NCBI GenBank assembly: GCA_963715895.1
Contig: OY970284.1
Coordinates: 6,572,001-6,636,000, forward strand
DNA: 64,000 bases
From: JADGNZ01 sp963715895
Lineage (GTDB): Bacteria > Acidobacteriota > Thermoanaerobaculia > Gp7-AA8
Reading direction: 5' to 3'
In this document: positions 47,195 through 56,579 of the stretch, piece by piece
Layout: the number at the start of each line of letters is the position of its first letter
Numbering within the stretch: the stretch's first letter is position 1
Notes under the pieces: model-generated
What the model was told of the DNA's origin: nothing
The model's input: only the letters and a program-made list of their open reading frames with translations
Database searches by the model: none
Program-made: the position numbers and the translations under genes

Positions 47195-49858
47195 TCAGTG
47201 ATGCGAGAACGGAGGCAGCAGCGGGGTGACTTCGACGACCGTCATCATGCCGCGATCTTCGTGCGCGAGGATGTGGCAGTGGATGACGAAGTAGCCGGGA
47301 TAGTCGACGAAGCGGCTGCGCATCTTGAAGTAGCCGGGGATGATGATGACCGTCTTGCCGTCAGCCTTCGTGCCGTTGATGCCGGAGGGGATCGGGAAAA
47401 CGTCCCACCAGATCTGATTCTTCGACGACGGCACGACCGAGGGATTGCAGGGCTTCCAGGTCGAAGGGTCGGCGTCGGGGTTGAGGTAGCACTGCAGCGT
47501 GGGCTGAAGGAGCGCGGCTTGCGTGGTGACGTATTTCGGCGCCACGTACGTGAAGGCACCGCTTCCACTCGCTGGAGCGTTCGCGCTGAGGGTCAGCGAC
47601 GTGTTGGATTCGATCGACTTGATCGTTCCTACTACCCCACCTGCCACGGTTATCGGGTATCCGGCGGCAAGCTGCGTCGTGAACGCGGTGCCGGTACCGG
47701 TGACGGTCGCGGTGCCGGAAGTGAAGGCGATGGTACCGGTGCCGCTAGCGCTGGGTAACGTCACGTTCGGATCGAAGACTTCGGTGATCTGGAACGGATT
47801 GATATGGATGTGGAACGGGTGCGAGATGCCGATCGTTTTGTTGGTGATCTTCCACTCCTCGACCTTGTTGAGCAGGACGCTGACGCCGACTTCGCCGTCG
47901 AACTTCTGGCCGTTGATCGTGTGAATGGCCGGTTGAAACACCGGCACCTTGGGAGGAAAGGCCTGCGCCACCGTCTCAAATTCGATCGTCTGCCAGCCCT
48001 TGACCTCGGAATCGTCGATGTCGGCCAGGAACGGCGGGAACGACGGCGCATGATCCATGAACGGCATCGGCGGGCTGTACGGAGTCCCGGCGACTTTCAC
48101 CGTGAGCATGCTGACCACGACCGACGGATTGTCCGGGTCGACTTCGTTCTGCACCTGGAGCGGCGCGGTGCAGGTCGTCGCCGGCGCCGGGCACGTCGGA
48201 GCCATCACCAGCAGGTCGGCGCGGTTGCCGGCGGCCAGCAGGAATGACGAGCTCTGATGTCCCGCCAGCTGGTAGTTGTAATCGTTGAATTGCACGCCGT
48301 CCTGGGCGATGCGTCTCCACTGGAACGTGGCCGGCTTGCCATTGATGGTCGTCGCCGGTGAGAAGTTGACTCCGGCCCGGCTGGAGGAATTGACGATGCG
48401 CCACATCTGCACTTCGCCCGGACGCATGGTGACGATCGGATTGACCCGCCCGTTCACCGAGAAGTCAGGTCCCCTGTCCGCGCCGCCGGGCGATTTCAGG
48501 TTCGGAGAGACGCCGAACTGATTGATGACCATGACCGGGACCTTACGGGTGAAGTAGGGACCGTAGGCCTTGTACTTCTCGTTGATCTCGTCGTCGTATT
48601 TGCCTTCGATGATGAACGCGCCGGACATGCCGTTGTTGACGTCGATGGCGGTCGATCCGTGCTTGTGTGCGTGGTACCAGTGAGTCCCCGGCGACTGCCC
48701 CATCTTCAGCGGATGCGTTGGCAACGCCTCGGAGAGGGTGTTGCTCGCCGCGGAGCCGTCGCGCTCCACCGAGCCGCCATGATTCATACCAGCCATCGGA
48801 TCCGGCGGCGCAGCCATGGCCGCGTCGTAATCGGGCAGCTTGAAGCAATAGGGATACGAGCCGACGTAGTACTGCGGCCAGTTGTGAAGATCGAGCTGCG
48901 CCTGATTCTTCGGCCAGAGCTTGTTCGCCGCCGGAGTGCTCGGCAGATTGTCAAAGGCCATGAGCAGAGCCTTCTGGCTCCCCGTCGGCGGAGGGGTGCT
49001 CTGAATTCCTGTGTAACTCGGAGGAAGGTCGGTCCACTGCCGCGGCCACTCGATCGGAGCAGGAGGCGCCAGCTTCACCTCGCAATCGCCGAAGAACTTG
49101 GTGAAGTCGGGCGTGGGGACGTCGGGACCGCCGACCAGTCGTTTCGAGGAAAGGATCTCCAGGAAAACGTTGTCGCCGGTGGTATTGGGATTCGTATGCG
49201 TCCCGTGGAAGTGAAGATTGGCCGTGGTCGAGCCGTGGAAGCAGTTCGGGAAGGAGTCGCTGATCAGCTTCCCTTTCGAATCGACGACATTGCCGGGATA
49301 AGGGGCCGACGTGTTGTCGCAGTTTCCGGTGTCGCCCACATCCGTCTTCGTCGTCCCGTCGCTCGACGCGCCGAAGACCGCGGGATTGATGTTGTTGAGG
49401 AACGTCAGCTCGATGAAATCGCCGACGCGGGCGCGCAGCGTCGGACCGACCTGCAGCTCATTCAGGTCGCCCGGCGGCGGATACGGCGGGATGGCATCGG
49501 GGCTGCGGAAGGCGCGTACCCATTGCGGCCAGCAGGCCTCGGCCATACCGGGCTGTCCACTGATCGGATTGCGGAACGTCATCCGGTCCCGTTCGCTGGT
49601 CACAGTGATCCTCGCGCGCAACCGTCCGGTACCGTTGGACGAAAGCTCGGGGATCAGAAGGAGATCCTTCTGCCCCAGGCACGCCACCTGTTCCTGCGAT
49701 TGGACGATTGAGGATGTCGCCTTTCCGGGGCCCTTCGATTTGCCGGACCCGGAGCCGGGTCCCGTGCCCTGGGCGTGCGCCGGAATGACCGGGAGTAGCA
49801 GCGCCGCCGAAAGGACGGCAGCGGAAATGACCCGTCTCTGGTTCTCGAACATGATCAT
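47195..49858 (-). CDS. Exported multicopper oxidase with a beta-domain insert
   Basis: 887 aa from ATG 49858, which has GAGGAG 5-8 bases upstream; an earlier in-frame ATG lacks this. The signal peptide (about 5-30, VISAAVLSAALLLPVIPAHA) is followed by a Gly/Ser/Lys linker. All four copper-binding motifs are intact: HFHGTH, WYHAHKHG, HPFHIHINPF and HCHILAHEDRGMM. It would oxidise phenols, metals or organics with O2. Between the third and fourth motifs sits an unusual insert of about 80 residues, rich in Gly/Thr/Ser (near 47535-47765), that looks like a phage-structural beta repeat. Followed upstream by a cupredoxin gene 57 bp away. Confidence 0.88.
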   Translation of the reverse strand: MIMFENQRRVISAAVLSAALLLPVIPAHAQGTGPGSGSGKSKGPGKATSSIVQSQEQVACLGQKDLLLIPELSSNGTGRLRARITVTSERDRMTFRNPISGQPGMAEACWPQWVRAFRSPDAIPPYPPPGDLNELQVGPTLRARVGDFIELTFLNNINPAVFGASSDGTTKTDVGDTGNCDNTSAPYPGNVVDSKGKLISDSFPNCFHGSTTANLHFHGTHTNPNTTGDNVFLEILSSKRLVGGPDVPTPDFTKFFGDCEVKLAPPAPIEWPRQWTDLPPSYTGIQSTPPPTGSQKALLMAFDNLPSTPAANKLWPKNQAQLDLHNWPQYYVGSYPYCFKLPDYDAAMAAPPDPMAGMNHGGSVERDGSAASNTLSEALPTHPLKMGQSPGTHWYHAHKHGSTAIDVNNGMSGAFIIEGKYDDEINEKYKAYGPYFTRKVPVMVINQFGVSPNLKSPGGADRGPDFSVNGRVNPIVTMRPGEVQMWRIVNSSSRAGVNFSPATTINGKPATFQWRRIAQDGVQFNDYNYQLAGHQSSSFLLAAGNRADLLVMAPTCPAPATTCTAPLQVQNEVDPDNPSVVVSMLTVKVAGTPYSPPMPFMDHAPSFPPFLADIDDSEVKGWQTIEFETVAQAFPPKVPVFQPAIHTINGQKFDGEVGVSVLLNKVEEWKITNKTIGISHPFHIHINPFQITEVFDPNVTLPSASGTGTIAFTSGTATVTGTGTAFTTQLAAGYPITVAGGVVGTIKSIESNTSLTLSANAPASGSGAFTYVAPKYVTTQAALLQPTLQCYLNPDADPSTWKPCNPSVVPSSKNQIWWDVFPIPSGINGTKADGKTVIIIPGYFKMRSRFVDYPGYFVIHCHILAHEDRGMMTVVEVTPLLPPFSHH

Positions 49859-49915
49859 CGAATCTCCTCGACCGCTCTCTCGCGGCCCGTTCACAAACGG
49901 TTGAAAGCGACAGGA

Positions 49916-50236
49916 TCAGATATCCGGGATGACCTGCACCCCGACCACGGTGATCGTGCCGGACTCGCCGGTATCGAGGCTGTACGGATAGTTCGTTCCC
50001 GCGGTAGCACCGCTCGGGATGTAGTACTCCGGTGTCGTCGAGAGGCCCGGGAAGGTATCGGTGGTCTGGAACGCCGGCACCGCTCCTGCCCCTCCCTGCG
50101 CCGGCGCGCTCACCGTATGGTTGACGCTCGTCTTGTTGTTCCAACTGACGAGCGAGCCGGCCGGAACATTGAGCGGGTCCGGCTGAAACGTCGTCGTCCC
50201 ACCCTCGGAAGAAATATCGACTGAAAAATCGGCCAT
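49916..50236 (-). CDS. Small cupredoxin-like protein lacking the type 1 copper Cys
   Basis: 106 aa. Plastocyanin-like beta strands: FSVDISSEGGTTTFQPDPLNVPAGSLVSWNN, then VNHTVSAP with the first candidate copper His, and a C-terminal GTITVVG strand. No Cys is present and the region where Cys-x-H-x-M usually sits reads YPYSLDTGESG, so type 1 copper binding is unlikely. No signal peptide is visible, unlike the oxidase next door. It may be a structural or truncated partner of the oxidase, which follows on the same strand after 57 bp. Confidence 0.65.
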   Translation of the reverse strand: MADFSVDISSEGGTTTFQPDPLNVPAGSLVSWNNKTSVNHTVSAPAQGGAGAVPAFQTTDTFPGLSTTPEYYIPSGATAGTNYPYSLDTGESGTITVVGVQVIPDI

Positions 50237-50492
50237 GACGAATCCTCTCCTCTGCTGACATCGCCTTCGGCGAGCAGCGACCGTCGTCAGGCGGAGTCCT
50301 GACGGGATGTGGCATTGGTTCCACCTCTATGGGGAAGATTGCTCAGACTCGGTTGAGTCTCTAAATCTATGCCTGTGCGTGTGATCCGTCAAACCTTACT
50401 CGCGGAAACAGACTTCGTCGACCGGGCCAACCTTCGTGTTAACCCAACGTCAAATTCCTCGTACAAGGGTAAGTAACCTCGGAGAAAACCGC

Positions 50493-51587
50493 ATGCGGAA
50501 GCTATGGAAAACGCTGTTCATTCTGGTCGTGCTCGCCGGCGCCAGCGCGGGACTCTACGCGTGGACGCGCAACGGCAAGAAAGGCGACGGTGACTTCAAG
50601 CAGGTCGAAGTCATCCAGGGCTCGATCGTCGAGAAAGCAGTCGCCGTCGGACAGATCCAGCCGCGGCAGAAGTTCTCGGTCAAATCGAAGATCTCAGGAA
50701 TCGTGAAACGCGCTCTGGTCGAGGTCGGCGATACGGTCCAGACCGGCGATCCGCTCTTCGAAATCGCACCCGATCCAACGCCGCTCGAAGTCACCGAAGT
50801 CGATCGCCAGGTCGAATCAACCGAGGCATCGTTCCGGAGAGCGGAAGGCGACTACCAGCGCTCGCTGCAACTGTCGCGATCGGGAGTCCTGCCGAAGTCC
50901 GACGTCGAAGCGAAGAAGGAATCGTACGACCTGGCCCACGTGGCCCTGACCAAGGCGGAACAGAACCGCGACCTGACGCGCAAAGGGCGGCTGACCGTCT
51001 CCGGCACCGAATCGATCATCCGCGCGCCGGCAGCGGGCACCATCCTCACCCGCACGGTCAACCCCGGCGATCCGATCGTCCCTCTCACCTCCTATCAGCC
51101 CGGCACCGAGATGGCCACGATCGCCGACATGCGCGACCTGATCTTCAAAGGGACCGTCGACGAGATCGATGTCGGCAAACTCTCCGTCGGGATGCCGACA
51201 CGAATCAAAGTGGGCGCGCTGCCGACCGACGTCGTCACCGGCCACGTGTCCCGCATCGCGCCGCAAGCCCAGCAGAAGGAAGGAGCAACGCTCTTCGACG
51301 TCGAGGTCGAGCTGGAGCCGAGCAAGATCACACTCCGCGCCGGCTACTCGGCCAACGCCGACGTCATCATCCGCGAGAAAAAGGACGTTCTGGTCATCCC
51401 TGAACGACTGGTCACCTTCGCCGACGGCGGCAAGAAAGCCAGCGTCGAGCTTCCCGGCAGCGATCCCAAGTCCCCGAAGAAAGTCGACATCAAAACCGGC
51501 ATCTCCGACGGCCTCAACGTCGAAGTGCTCTCAGGTCTGACGAAGGGACAGAAGATCGTAGAGAGGCCGCCGAAGGAGATTTCCTAA
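50493..51587 (+). CDS. Periplasmic adaptor (HlyD/MacA family)
   Basis: 364 aa from ATG 50493. One N-terminal membrane segment (about 4-24, KTLFILVVLAGASAGLYAW). The adaptor has the barrel-sandwich halves GSIVEKAVAVGQIQPRQ and IRAPAAGTILTRTVNPGDPI. They are separated by a coiled-coil hairpin (about 95-150, VDRQVESTEASFRRAEGDY, EAKKESYDLAHVALTKAEQN). The beta-barrel and membrane-proximal domains follow. MacA-type adaptors link an inner-membrane MacB transporter to an outer-membrane channel. Two permeases and an ATPase follow, so this is one export system. The frame is open upstream but the true start has GGAG 9 bases ahead. Confidence 0.85.
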   Translation: MRKLWKTLFILVVLAGASAGLYAWTRNGKKGDGDFKQVEVIQGSIVEKAVAVGQIQPRQKFSVKSKISGIVKRALVEVGDTVQTGDPLFEIAPDPTPLEVTEVDRQVESTEASFRRAEGDYQRSLQLSRSGVLPKSDVEAKKESYDLAHVALTKAEQNRDLTRKGRLTVSGTESIIRAPAAGTILTRTVNPGDPIVPLTSYQPGTEMATIADMRDLIFKGTVDEIDVGKLSVGMPTRIKVGALPTDVVTGHVSRIAPQAQQKEGATLFDVEVELEPSKITLRAGYSANADVIIREKKDVLVIPERLVTFADGGKKASVELPGSDPKSPKKVDIKTGISDGLNVEVLSGLTKGQKIVERPPKEIS

Positions 51588-51598
51588 CGGCGCCTGCG

Positions 51599-51725
51599 GC
51601 GCGTTGTCGGTTATCGGTTGTCGGTTGATTGCGCGCTTAACCGGCGCGTTGGCAGCAATCGGCATCGTTCGCAACTGACCACGCGCCGAAGCGCAGACAA
51701 CCGATAACCGACAACCGACAACGCG
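51599..51725. repeat. Inverted heptamer-repeat hairpin (GTTGTCG type)
   Basis: The left arm at 51599-51627 has GTTGTCG, GTTATCG, GTTGTCG. The right arm at 51694-51725 is its complement (AACCGATAACCGACAACC units). The arms are about 30 bp and the loop about 65 bp. It lies between the adaptor and the first permease gene. The same unit is split by the IS3 element at 3400-4911. Confidence 0.75.
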
Positions 51726-51736
51726 CGAAGCGCACC

Positions 51737-52960
51737 ATGAAAGACGTCCTCAAACAGCTCGCCCGCGACCTCAAAGCTGAAAAGCTGCGCACCTTCCTGA
51801 CCATCTTCGGGATCGTCTGGGGGACGGTGGCCATCAGTCTGATGCTGGCCTTCGGCACAGGGCTGCACAAGCAGCTCATCAAATCGACGGCCGGCCTCGG
51901 CGACCGCATCGTCATCGCCTGGCCCGGCCTGACCTCGATTCCTTACGAAGGACTCGGCAAAGGGAGGCGCATACGCATTACGGCCGATGACCTCGCCACC
52001 GCCCGCGGCAACATCGACGGGTTGAATGCCATCTCCACCGAGTACTCCGGCAACATGAAGGTCGAATACGGCACGAAGACCCTTTCGGTCGACACATCCG
52101 GCGTCGATCCCGAGTTCGGATCGATGCGCAACCTGATCCCGCAGAGCGGCGGGCGCTTCATCAACGCCATCGACGTCGCGGAGCAACGGCGCACGGTCTT
52201 CATCGGCGACAAGCTGGCCAAGGACATCTTCGGCGCCACGCCGCCGGTCGGGAAAACGATCACCGTCAATCAGTCGCCGTTCCTCGTCGTCGGTGCGCTC
52301 CTGGAGAAAGACCAGGACTCGAGTTACAGCGGCCGCGACAACGAGAAGATGTTCATCCCCTCGACGACCTACCGCGCGCTCCGAGGAGATAAATACGTGG
52401 ACAACTTCGTGTTCCAGGCCGCGAATGCCGGCGACACGAAAGCAGTCATGAAGCGCCTCAGCGCGGCGCTCGGACATCGGCTCCGCTTCGACGCCAACGA
52501 CAAAGAAGCGCTGTCGATGTGGGACACCACCGAGCAGTTCCAGTTCTTCGACACCTTCATGCTGGCCTTCAACGCCTTCCTGGGCATCATCGGTGTGCTG
52601 ACGCTGGTCGTTGGCGGCATCGGCGTTTCGAACATCATGAATGTCGTGGTCGAGGAGCGCACCCGGGAGATCGGCATCAAAATGGCCCTCGGCGCGAAGC
52701 AGCGATACATCCTTGGGCAGTTCCTGATCGAGACGATGCTGGTGACCTTTCTCGGCGGCGTCGTCGGTTTCGCGATCGCCCTGACGGTCTGCGCTGTTTT
52801 CCCGAAGCTGGGCCTCGGCGAGTACGTCGGCGATCCGGTCGTCTCACCGCTCGTGGCCGTCCTGACATCACTGGCTCTCGGCATCGTCGGCCTCGTCGCC
52901 GGCTATTTCCCGGCGAGAGACGCCGCCAGACTTGATCCTGTAGTGGCGATGAAGCTCTGA
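51737..52960 (+). CDS. MacB-type ABC transporter permease
   Basis: 407 aa. MacB periplasmic core domain (about 50-240) between TM1 (about 19-45, KLRTFLTIFGIVWGTVAISLML) and three C-terminal membrane helices of the FtsX domain (about 280-400, ending YFPARDAARLDPVVAMKL). GGIGVSNIMNVVVEERTREIGIKMALGAK is the FtsX signature. It lacks the fused ATPase of canonical MacB; the ATPase is a separate gene at 54229. It would act with the second permease (probably as a heterodimer) to drive mechanotransmission, exporting or extracting a substrate through the adaptor. Confidence 0.88.
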   Translation: MKDVLKQLARDLKAEKLRTFLTIFGIVWGTVAISLMLAFGTGLHKQLIKSTAGLGDRIVIAWPGLTSIPYEGLGKGRRIRITADDLATARGNIDGLNAISTEYSGNMKVEYGTKTLSVDTSGVDPEFGSMRNLIPQSGGRFINAIDVAEQRRTVFIGDKLAKDIFGATPPVGKTITVNQSPFLVVGALLEKDQDSSYSGRDNEKMFIPSTTYRALRGDKYVDNFVFQAANAGDTKAVMKRLSAALGHRLRFDANDKEALSMWDTTEQFQFFDTFMLAFNAFLGIIGVLTLVVGGIGVSNIMNVVVEERTREIGIKMALGAKQRYILGQFLIETMLVTFLGGVVGFAIALTVCAVFPKLGLGEYVGDPVVSPLVAVLTSLALGIVGLVAGYFPARDAARLDPVVAMKL

Positions 52961-52963
52961 CAA

Positions 52964-54220
52964 ATGAATACAGACCTCCACGTCATCCTCAACCTCTTCG
53001 CCACGTCATCGCGGCTGCAGAAGAAGCGCGCCTATCTCACCATCGCCGCGATCGCATGGGGAACGGTGGCCATCCTCCTCTTGCTGGCATTCGGCGAAGG
53101 ACTGAAGCTCCAACTCGATAAGAACCGGCGCTCGACCGGCGAGAACCTGGCCGTGATGTGGCCAAGCGAAACGACGAAGCCGTGGAAAGGGATGCCGCCC
53201 GGCCGACCGATCCGGCTGCGCATCGACGACGTCGATTTCATTCGCGAGCGGATGCCGGAGCTCAAGGCCGTGCACGGCGAGCTCCAGGCGGGCCGCACGG
53301 CGCTCACCTACGGCCGCAAGACCGTCAACGGCCGCATCCTCGGCGTGAACTACGTCTTCGGCGATGACCGCAAGCACTATCCGCAGGCCGGCGGCCGCTT
53401 CCTGAGCGTCGAAGATGAAGTCCAGCGCCGGCGCGTGATCTTTCTCGGCGATGAGATGGCCAAAGACATCTTCGGCGACGAGCAGCCTGTCGGAAAGACG
53501 CTGCTGCTGAATAACGCGCCTTACACGGTCATCGGCGTCATGCAGAAGAAGACCCAGATGGGCGTCTACGGCGGTCCCGACGGGAATCATGCCGTCATCC
53601 CCATCACGACATTCCTCGCCCAGTTCGGGCGGGATCGTCTCAATGTGATGGTCATCCAGACGGAACAACCCCAGCAGATGAAGGCCGCGCTGGCGAAAGT
53701 CAACGAGCTGTTCGGCGCGAAGTATCGCTACGACCCGACCGACGACCGGGCGCTGGCGACCTGGGACATGGTCAAGAGCGCGAAAACGACCGGCAACATC
53801 ACCATCGGCATCCAACTCTTCCTCGGCATCGTCGGCGCGCTGACGCTGCTGATCGGCGGCGTCGGCGTGGCCAACATCATGTACGCCGTGGTCAAGGAGC
53901 GGACGCGCGAGATCGGCGTCAAGATGGCCCTCGGCGCAAAGCAGCGATGGATCATCGCGCCGTTCGTTCTCGAAGCACTCGTCTACACCTTCATCGGCGG
54001 CGCACTCGGCATCATCATCGCGACATTGCTGGTATCGCTGACCAGCTTCATCCCCATCGAGAGCAACAAGGTGCTGTCGTTCCTCGGCCGCCCGACGCTC
54101 TCGCCGGAGATCGGCATCGCCACCTCGCTCATCCTCGGACTGATCGGCCTCGCCGCCGGCTACTTCCCCGCCCGGCGCGCCGCCAGCGTCGATCCGGCCT
54201 CGACGCTCAGGTACGAATAG
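52964..54220 (+). CDS. Second MacB-type ABC transporter permease
   Basis: 418 aa, 3 bp after the first permease stop. Same architecture: TM1 (about 23-45, YLTIAAIAWGTVAILLLLAF), a MacB periplasmic core, then the FtsX region with GGVGVANIMYAVVKERTREIGVKMALGAK and a last helix ending YFPARRAASVDPASTLRYE. It is clearly a paralogue of the first permease but diverged, which suggests a heterodimer rather than redundancy. The ATPase gene follows after 8 bp. Confidence 0.88.
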   Translation: MNTDLHVILNLFATSSRLQKKRAYLTIAAIAWGTVAILLLLAFGEGLKLQLDKNRRSTGENLAVMWPSETTKPWKGMPPGRPIRLRIDDVDFIRERMPELKAVHGELQAGRTALTYGRKTVNGRILGVNYVFGDDRKHYPQAGGRFLSVEDEVQRRRVIFLGDEMAKDIFGDEQPVGKTLLLNNAPYTVIGVMQKKTQMGVYGGPDGNHAVIPITTFLAQFGRDRLNVMVIQTEQPQQMKAALAKVNELFGAKYRYDPTDDRALATWDMVKSAKTTGNITIGIQLFLGIVGALTLLIGGVGVANIMYAVVKERTREIGVKMALGAKQRWIIAPFVLEALVYTFIGGALGIIIATLLVSLTSFIPIESNKVLSFLGRPTLSPEIGIATSLILGLIGLAAGYFPARRAASVDPASTLRYE

Positions 54221-54228
54221 GAGACCGC

Positions 54229-54936
54229 ATGACCACCACCAACGACCTCATCATCCGGATGGAAGACATCCGAAAGGTTTACGACACCGGCAAGGTGAAA
54301 GTGGAAGCGTTGAAAGGCATCAATCTCGAGATCGAGAAGGGCGAGATGGTCGCCATCGTCGGCCCGTCCGGTTCCGGCAAGTCGACGCTCATGAATCTCG
54401 TCGGCTGCCTCGACACACCAACGTCCGGTATCTACGAGATCGGCGGCCAGGCGGTCGCCGGCGTGACGCGCGACGAACTGGCGGAGATCCGCAACCGCCG
54501 CGTCGGCTTCGTCTTTCAGGCGTTCAACCTCCTGCCCCACATCACCGCTCTCGAGAACGTCGAGCTGCCGATGCTCTTCGGCGCCGTAAGACCGGCCGAA
54601 CGCCGCGAGCGCGCCTCGCAACTCCTCGACCGCGTCGGCCTCGGCGACCGTCTCGATCACAAACCGACCGAGCTCTCCGGCGGTCAGATGCAGCGCGTCG
54701 CCATCGCCCGCGCCCTGGCCATGGAGCCCGATATCGTCCTCGCCGACGAGCCCACCGGCAACCTCGACTCCTCCGCCGGCGGCGACATCATGTCCATCTT
54801 CACCGACCTCTGGCAGCAAGGCCGCACGCTGGTGATCATCACCCACGATCCGGCACTCGCCCGCCGCGCCAGCAGGGTGGTCGAGATCCACGACGGACGA
54901 ATTACCTCGGATCACGCCACCAACGCGGCAGCGTAG
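54229..54936 (+). CDS. MacB-type ABC transporter ATPase
   Basis: 235 aa from ATG 54229, 8 bp after the permease stop with AGGAG upstream; a longer frame upstream overlaps the permease. LolD/MacB-class ABC subunit: Walker A GPSGSGKST, Q-loop FQAFNLLP, signature LSGGQMQRVAIARAL, Walker B IVLADEPTGNLDS and H-loop ITHD are all intact. It powers the two permeases above. No outer-membrane TolC-like gene is in the window. Confidence 0.93.
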   Translation: MTTTNDLIIRMEDIRKVYDTGKVKVEALKGINLEIEKGEMVAIVGPSGSGKSTLMNLVGCLDTPTSGIYEIGGQAVAGVTRDELAEIRNRRVGFVFQAFNLLPHITALENVELPMLFGAVRPAERRERASQLLDRVGLGDRLDHKPTELSGGQMQRVAIARALAMEPDIVLADEPTGNLDSSAGGDIMSIFTDLWQQGRTLVIITHDPALARRASRVVEIHDGRITSDHATNAAA

Positions 54937-54942
54937 GACGTC

Positions 54943-56568
54943 CTAAACCTCGCTCGCCTTCCGCATCTGCCACAACAGATGACTGAGGTGCGAGCGCCGC
55001 GACTCGCCCGTCGTGACGATCAGCAGCTTCGTGATCTTCAGCTCCAGCGGATCCGTCAACAGGAGGATCAGCATCTCGCGGATGAAGTTCGTATTCAGTG
55101 TGACGTCGTTGTCGGTACCGACGCCGAGGCGCAGGCCTTTCTTCTCCCACCATGAGAACGGATGGTCCTTGTAGTCGGAGAGAGCGCCGGTCAATTTCTT
55201 GTTCGACGAAGGGAGCGAGACCAGCGTCAGGCGCTTGTCGATCATGCGGTTCAGGACGTCGTGCTGGTAGTGCTCGACTTCGCGGGCGTGGTGGAACTTG
55301 GTCTTCGTCGCCAGCGTCGCTTCGCCATCCGTAAGTGGGAGTCCGCTCAGCAGCTTGTCGCGGATCTCGTCGCGGCCGTACCAATCCATGTCGAGCAGCT
55401 CGTCGTACTCGCGCGAGCTCCGTGCGACCGCCTCGCCGCGGCTGTTAGCGCGCAGCACGCGCTGGAGCAAACGGTGAAAGTAGAAGTTCGGATTGATGCC
55501 GAGGGAGAGACCGTGCTCGATGGCGTCGACATACCAGATGTTCATGGCGTTATCGACCGCCTGGATCCCCTGGCGCAGCGTGTTCCAAGTCTCCCCGTGA
55601 TGGCTGCGCGTGCGGAAACCGTACGCCTGCAGCTTGCGAAAACCGACGCGCATCTCCTGGAAGTGCGCCTTGCGATAGAAGCCACGCTCGTTGCCGACGG
55701 TGTCGACCTCGGTGACGACGTCGCGCAGTTCGGGATGATGTTTGAGCAGATCGATGATCTGCCGCACCTGATCGTCGAAGCTGGCCCGCTTCGACGGATA
55801 GCGCGCGGCATCATAGAAACCAGGTTCCTTGCGAAAGCTCGGCGAGAGGATGAAATGGAACGCCGGCACCTCGCGCTGAAACTGGCGAAAGCCTTCGTAC
55901 AACCCCATCATCACATCCTCGGCCGTGAGGTCGCCGATGCCCGGGATCTGTTCCGAGGAGTCGGTCGTCTCGCGGAAGAGCGTGAACTTCAGACGGATCG
56001 ATCCGACATTCGCCTCACGATAAAGGCGGTCGGCCATGTGGTACGCGGCCTCGCGATGGGCATCGCGCGTGATGAGAATCAGCTTCGCCAGGTAGAGAAT
56101 CTTCAGATAGCGATCGAATCGATCGTCGTCGCCGAGGCGGATCAGACGATTGACATCGGCAGCGCTTTCGATCGGTAGCGATCCGGGCCCATAGACCTCT
56201 TGGATCTTTGCCTCGTACATCGCACGCCGCGGGCCGTCGAGAAGCTTGGCCAGGCGCGGCCAGATGAACTCCGCATCGAGCGATCCGGTGAGGTGAATGT
56301 GCTCATCGCGAAACGGAATCGGAAAAGCACGAAAGAAGTCCGCCAGCGAGCGAGCGACGTCATGGTTCAGGAGCGGCTCGATCGGCGACTCGTTGGCGCG
56401 GAACCGGCCGAGAAGCGCGCGAAACTCGCGGACTTCGTGCGCGAGAATCGCGTCCGACGCGGGTTGCGGTGCGTGCTCGGCCAGGGCCAGTGTGTCATCG
56501 AGAGACAGGCCGCTGGTCTCGCTGATGAGCTGCGTGAAGAATTTCGTCAGGCGAGGAACGACATGCAT
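54943..56568 (-). CDS. Adenosine-deaminase-like metal-dependent hydrolase
   Basis: 541 aa from ATG 56568 (MHVVPRL); the open frame extends upstream inside the methyltransferase gene. The TIM-barrel amidohydrolase shows the adenosine/AMP deaminase motifs HIHLTGSLD (metal His pair), SHHGET (the HAGE-like catalytic Glu region) and GTDNDVTLNT (the metal-binding Asp). It is longer than bacterial Add (about 340 aa), with an extended N-terminal helical part and a large middle insert, recalling AMP-deaminase-type or uncharacterised proteins. A purine-related deaminase is inferred; substrate unproven. It is convergent with the ABC ATPase gene. Confidence 0.7.
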   Translation of the reverse strand: MHVVPRLTKFFTQLISETSGLSLDDTLALAEHAPQPASDAILAHEVREFRALLGRFRANESPIEPLLNHDVARSLADFFRAFPIPFRDEHIHLTGSLDAEFIWPRLAKLLDGPRRAMYEAKIQEVYGPGSLPIESAADVNRLIRLGDDDRFDRYLKILYLAKLILITRDAHREAAYHMADRLYREANVGSIRLKFTLFRETTDSSEQIPGIGDLTAEDVMMGLYEGFRQFQREVPAFHFILSPSFRKEPGFYDAARYPSKRASFDDQVRQIIDLLKHHPELRDVVTEVDTVGNERGFYRKAHFQEMRVGFRKLQAYGFRTRSHHGETWNTLRQGIQAVDNAMNIWYVDAIEHGLSLGINPNFYFHRLLQRVLRANSRGEAVARSSREYDELLDMDWYGRDEIRDKLLSGLPLTDGEATLATKTKFHHAREVEHYQHDVLNRMIDKRLTLVSLPSSNKKLTGALSDYKDHPFSWWEKKGLRLGVGTDNDVTLNTNFIREMLILLLTDPLELKITKLLIVTTGESRRSHLSHLLWQMRKASEV

Positions 56569-56579
56569 GCACACGCATG

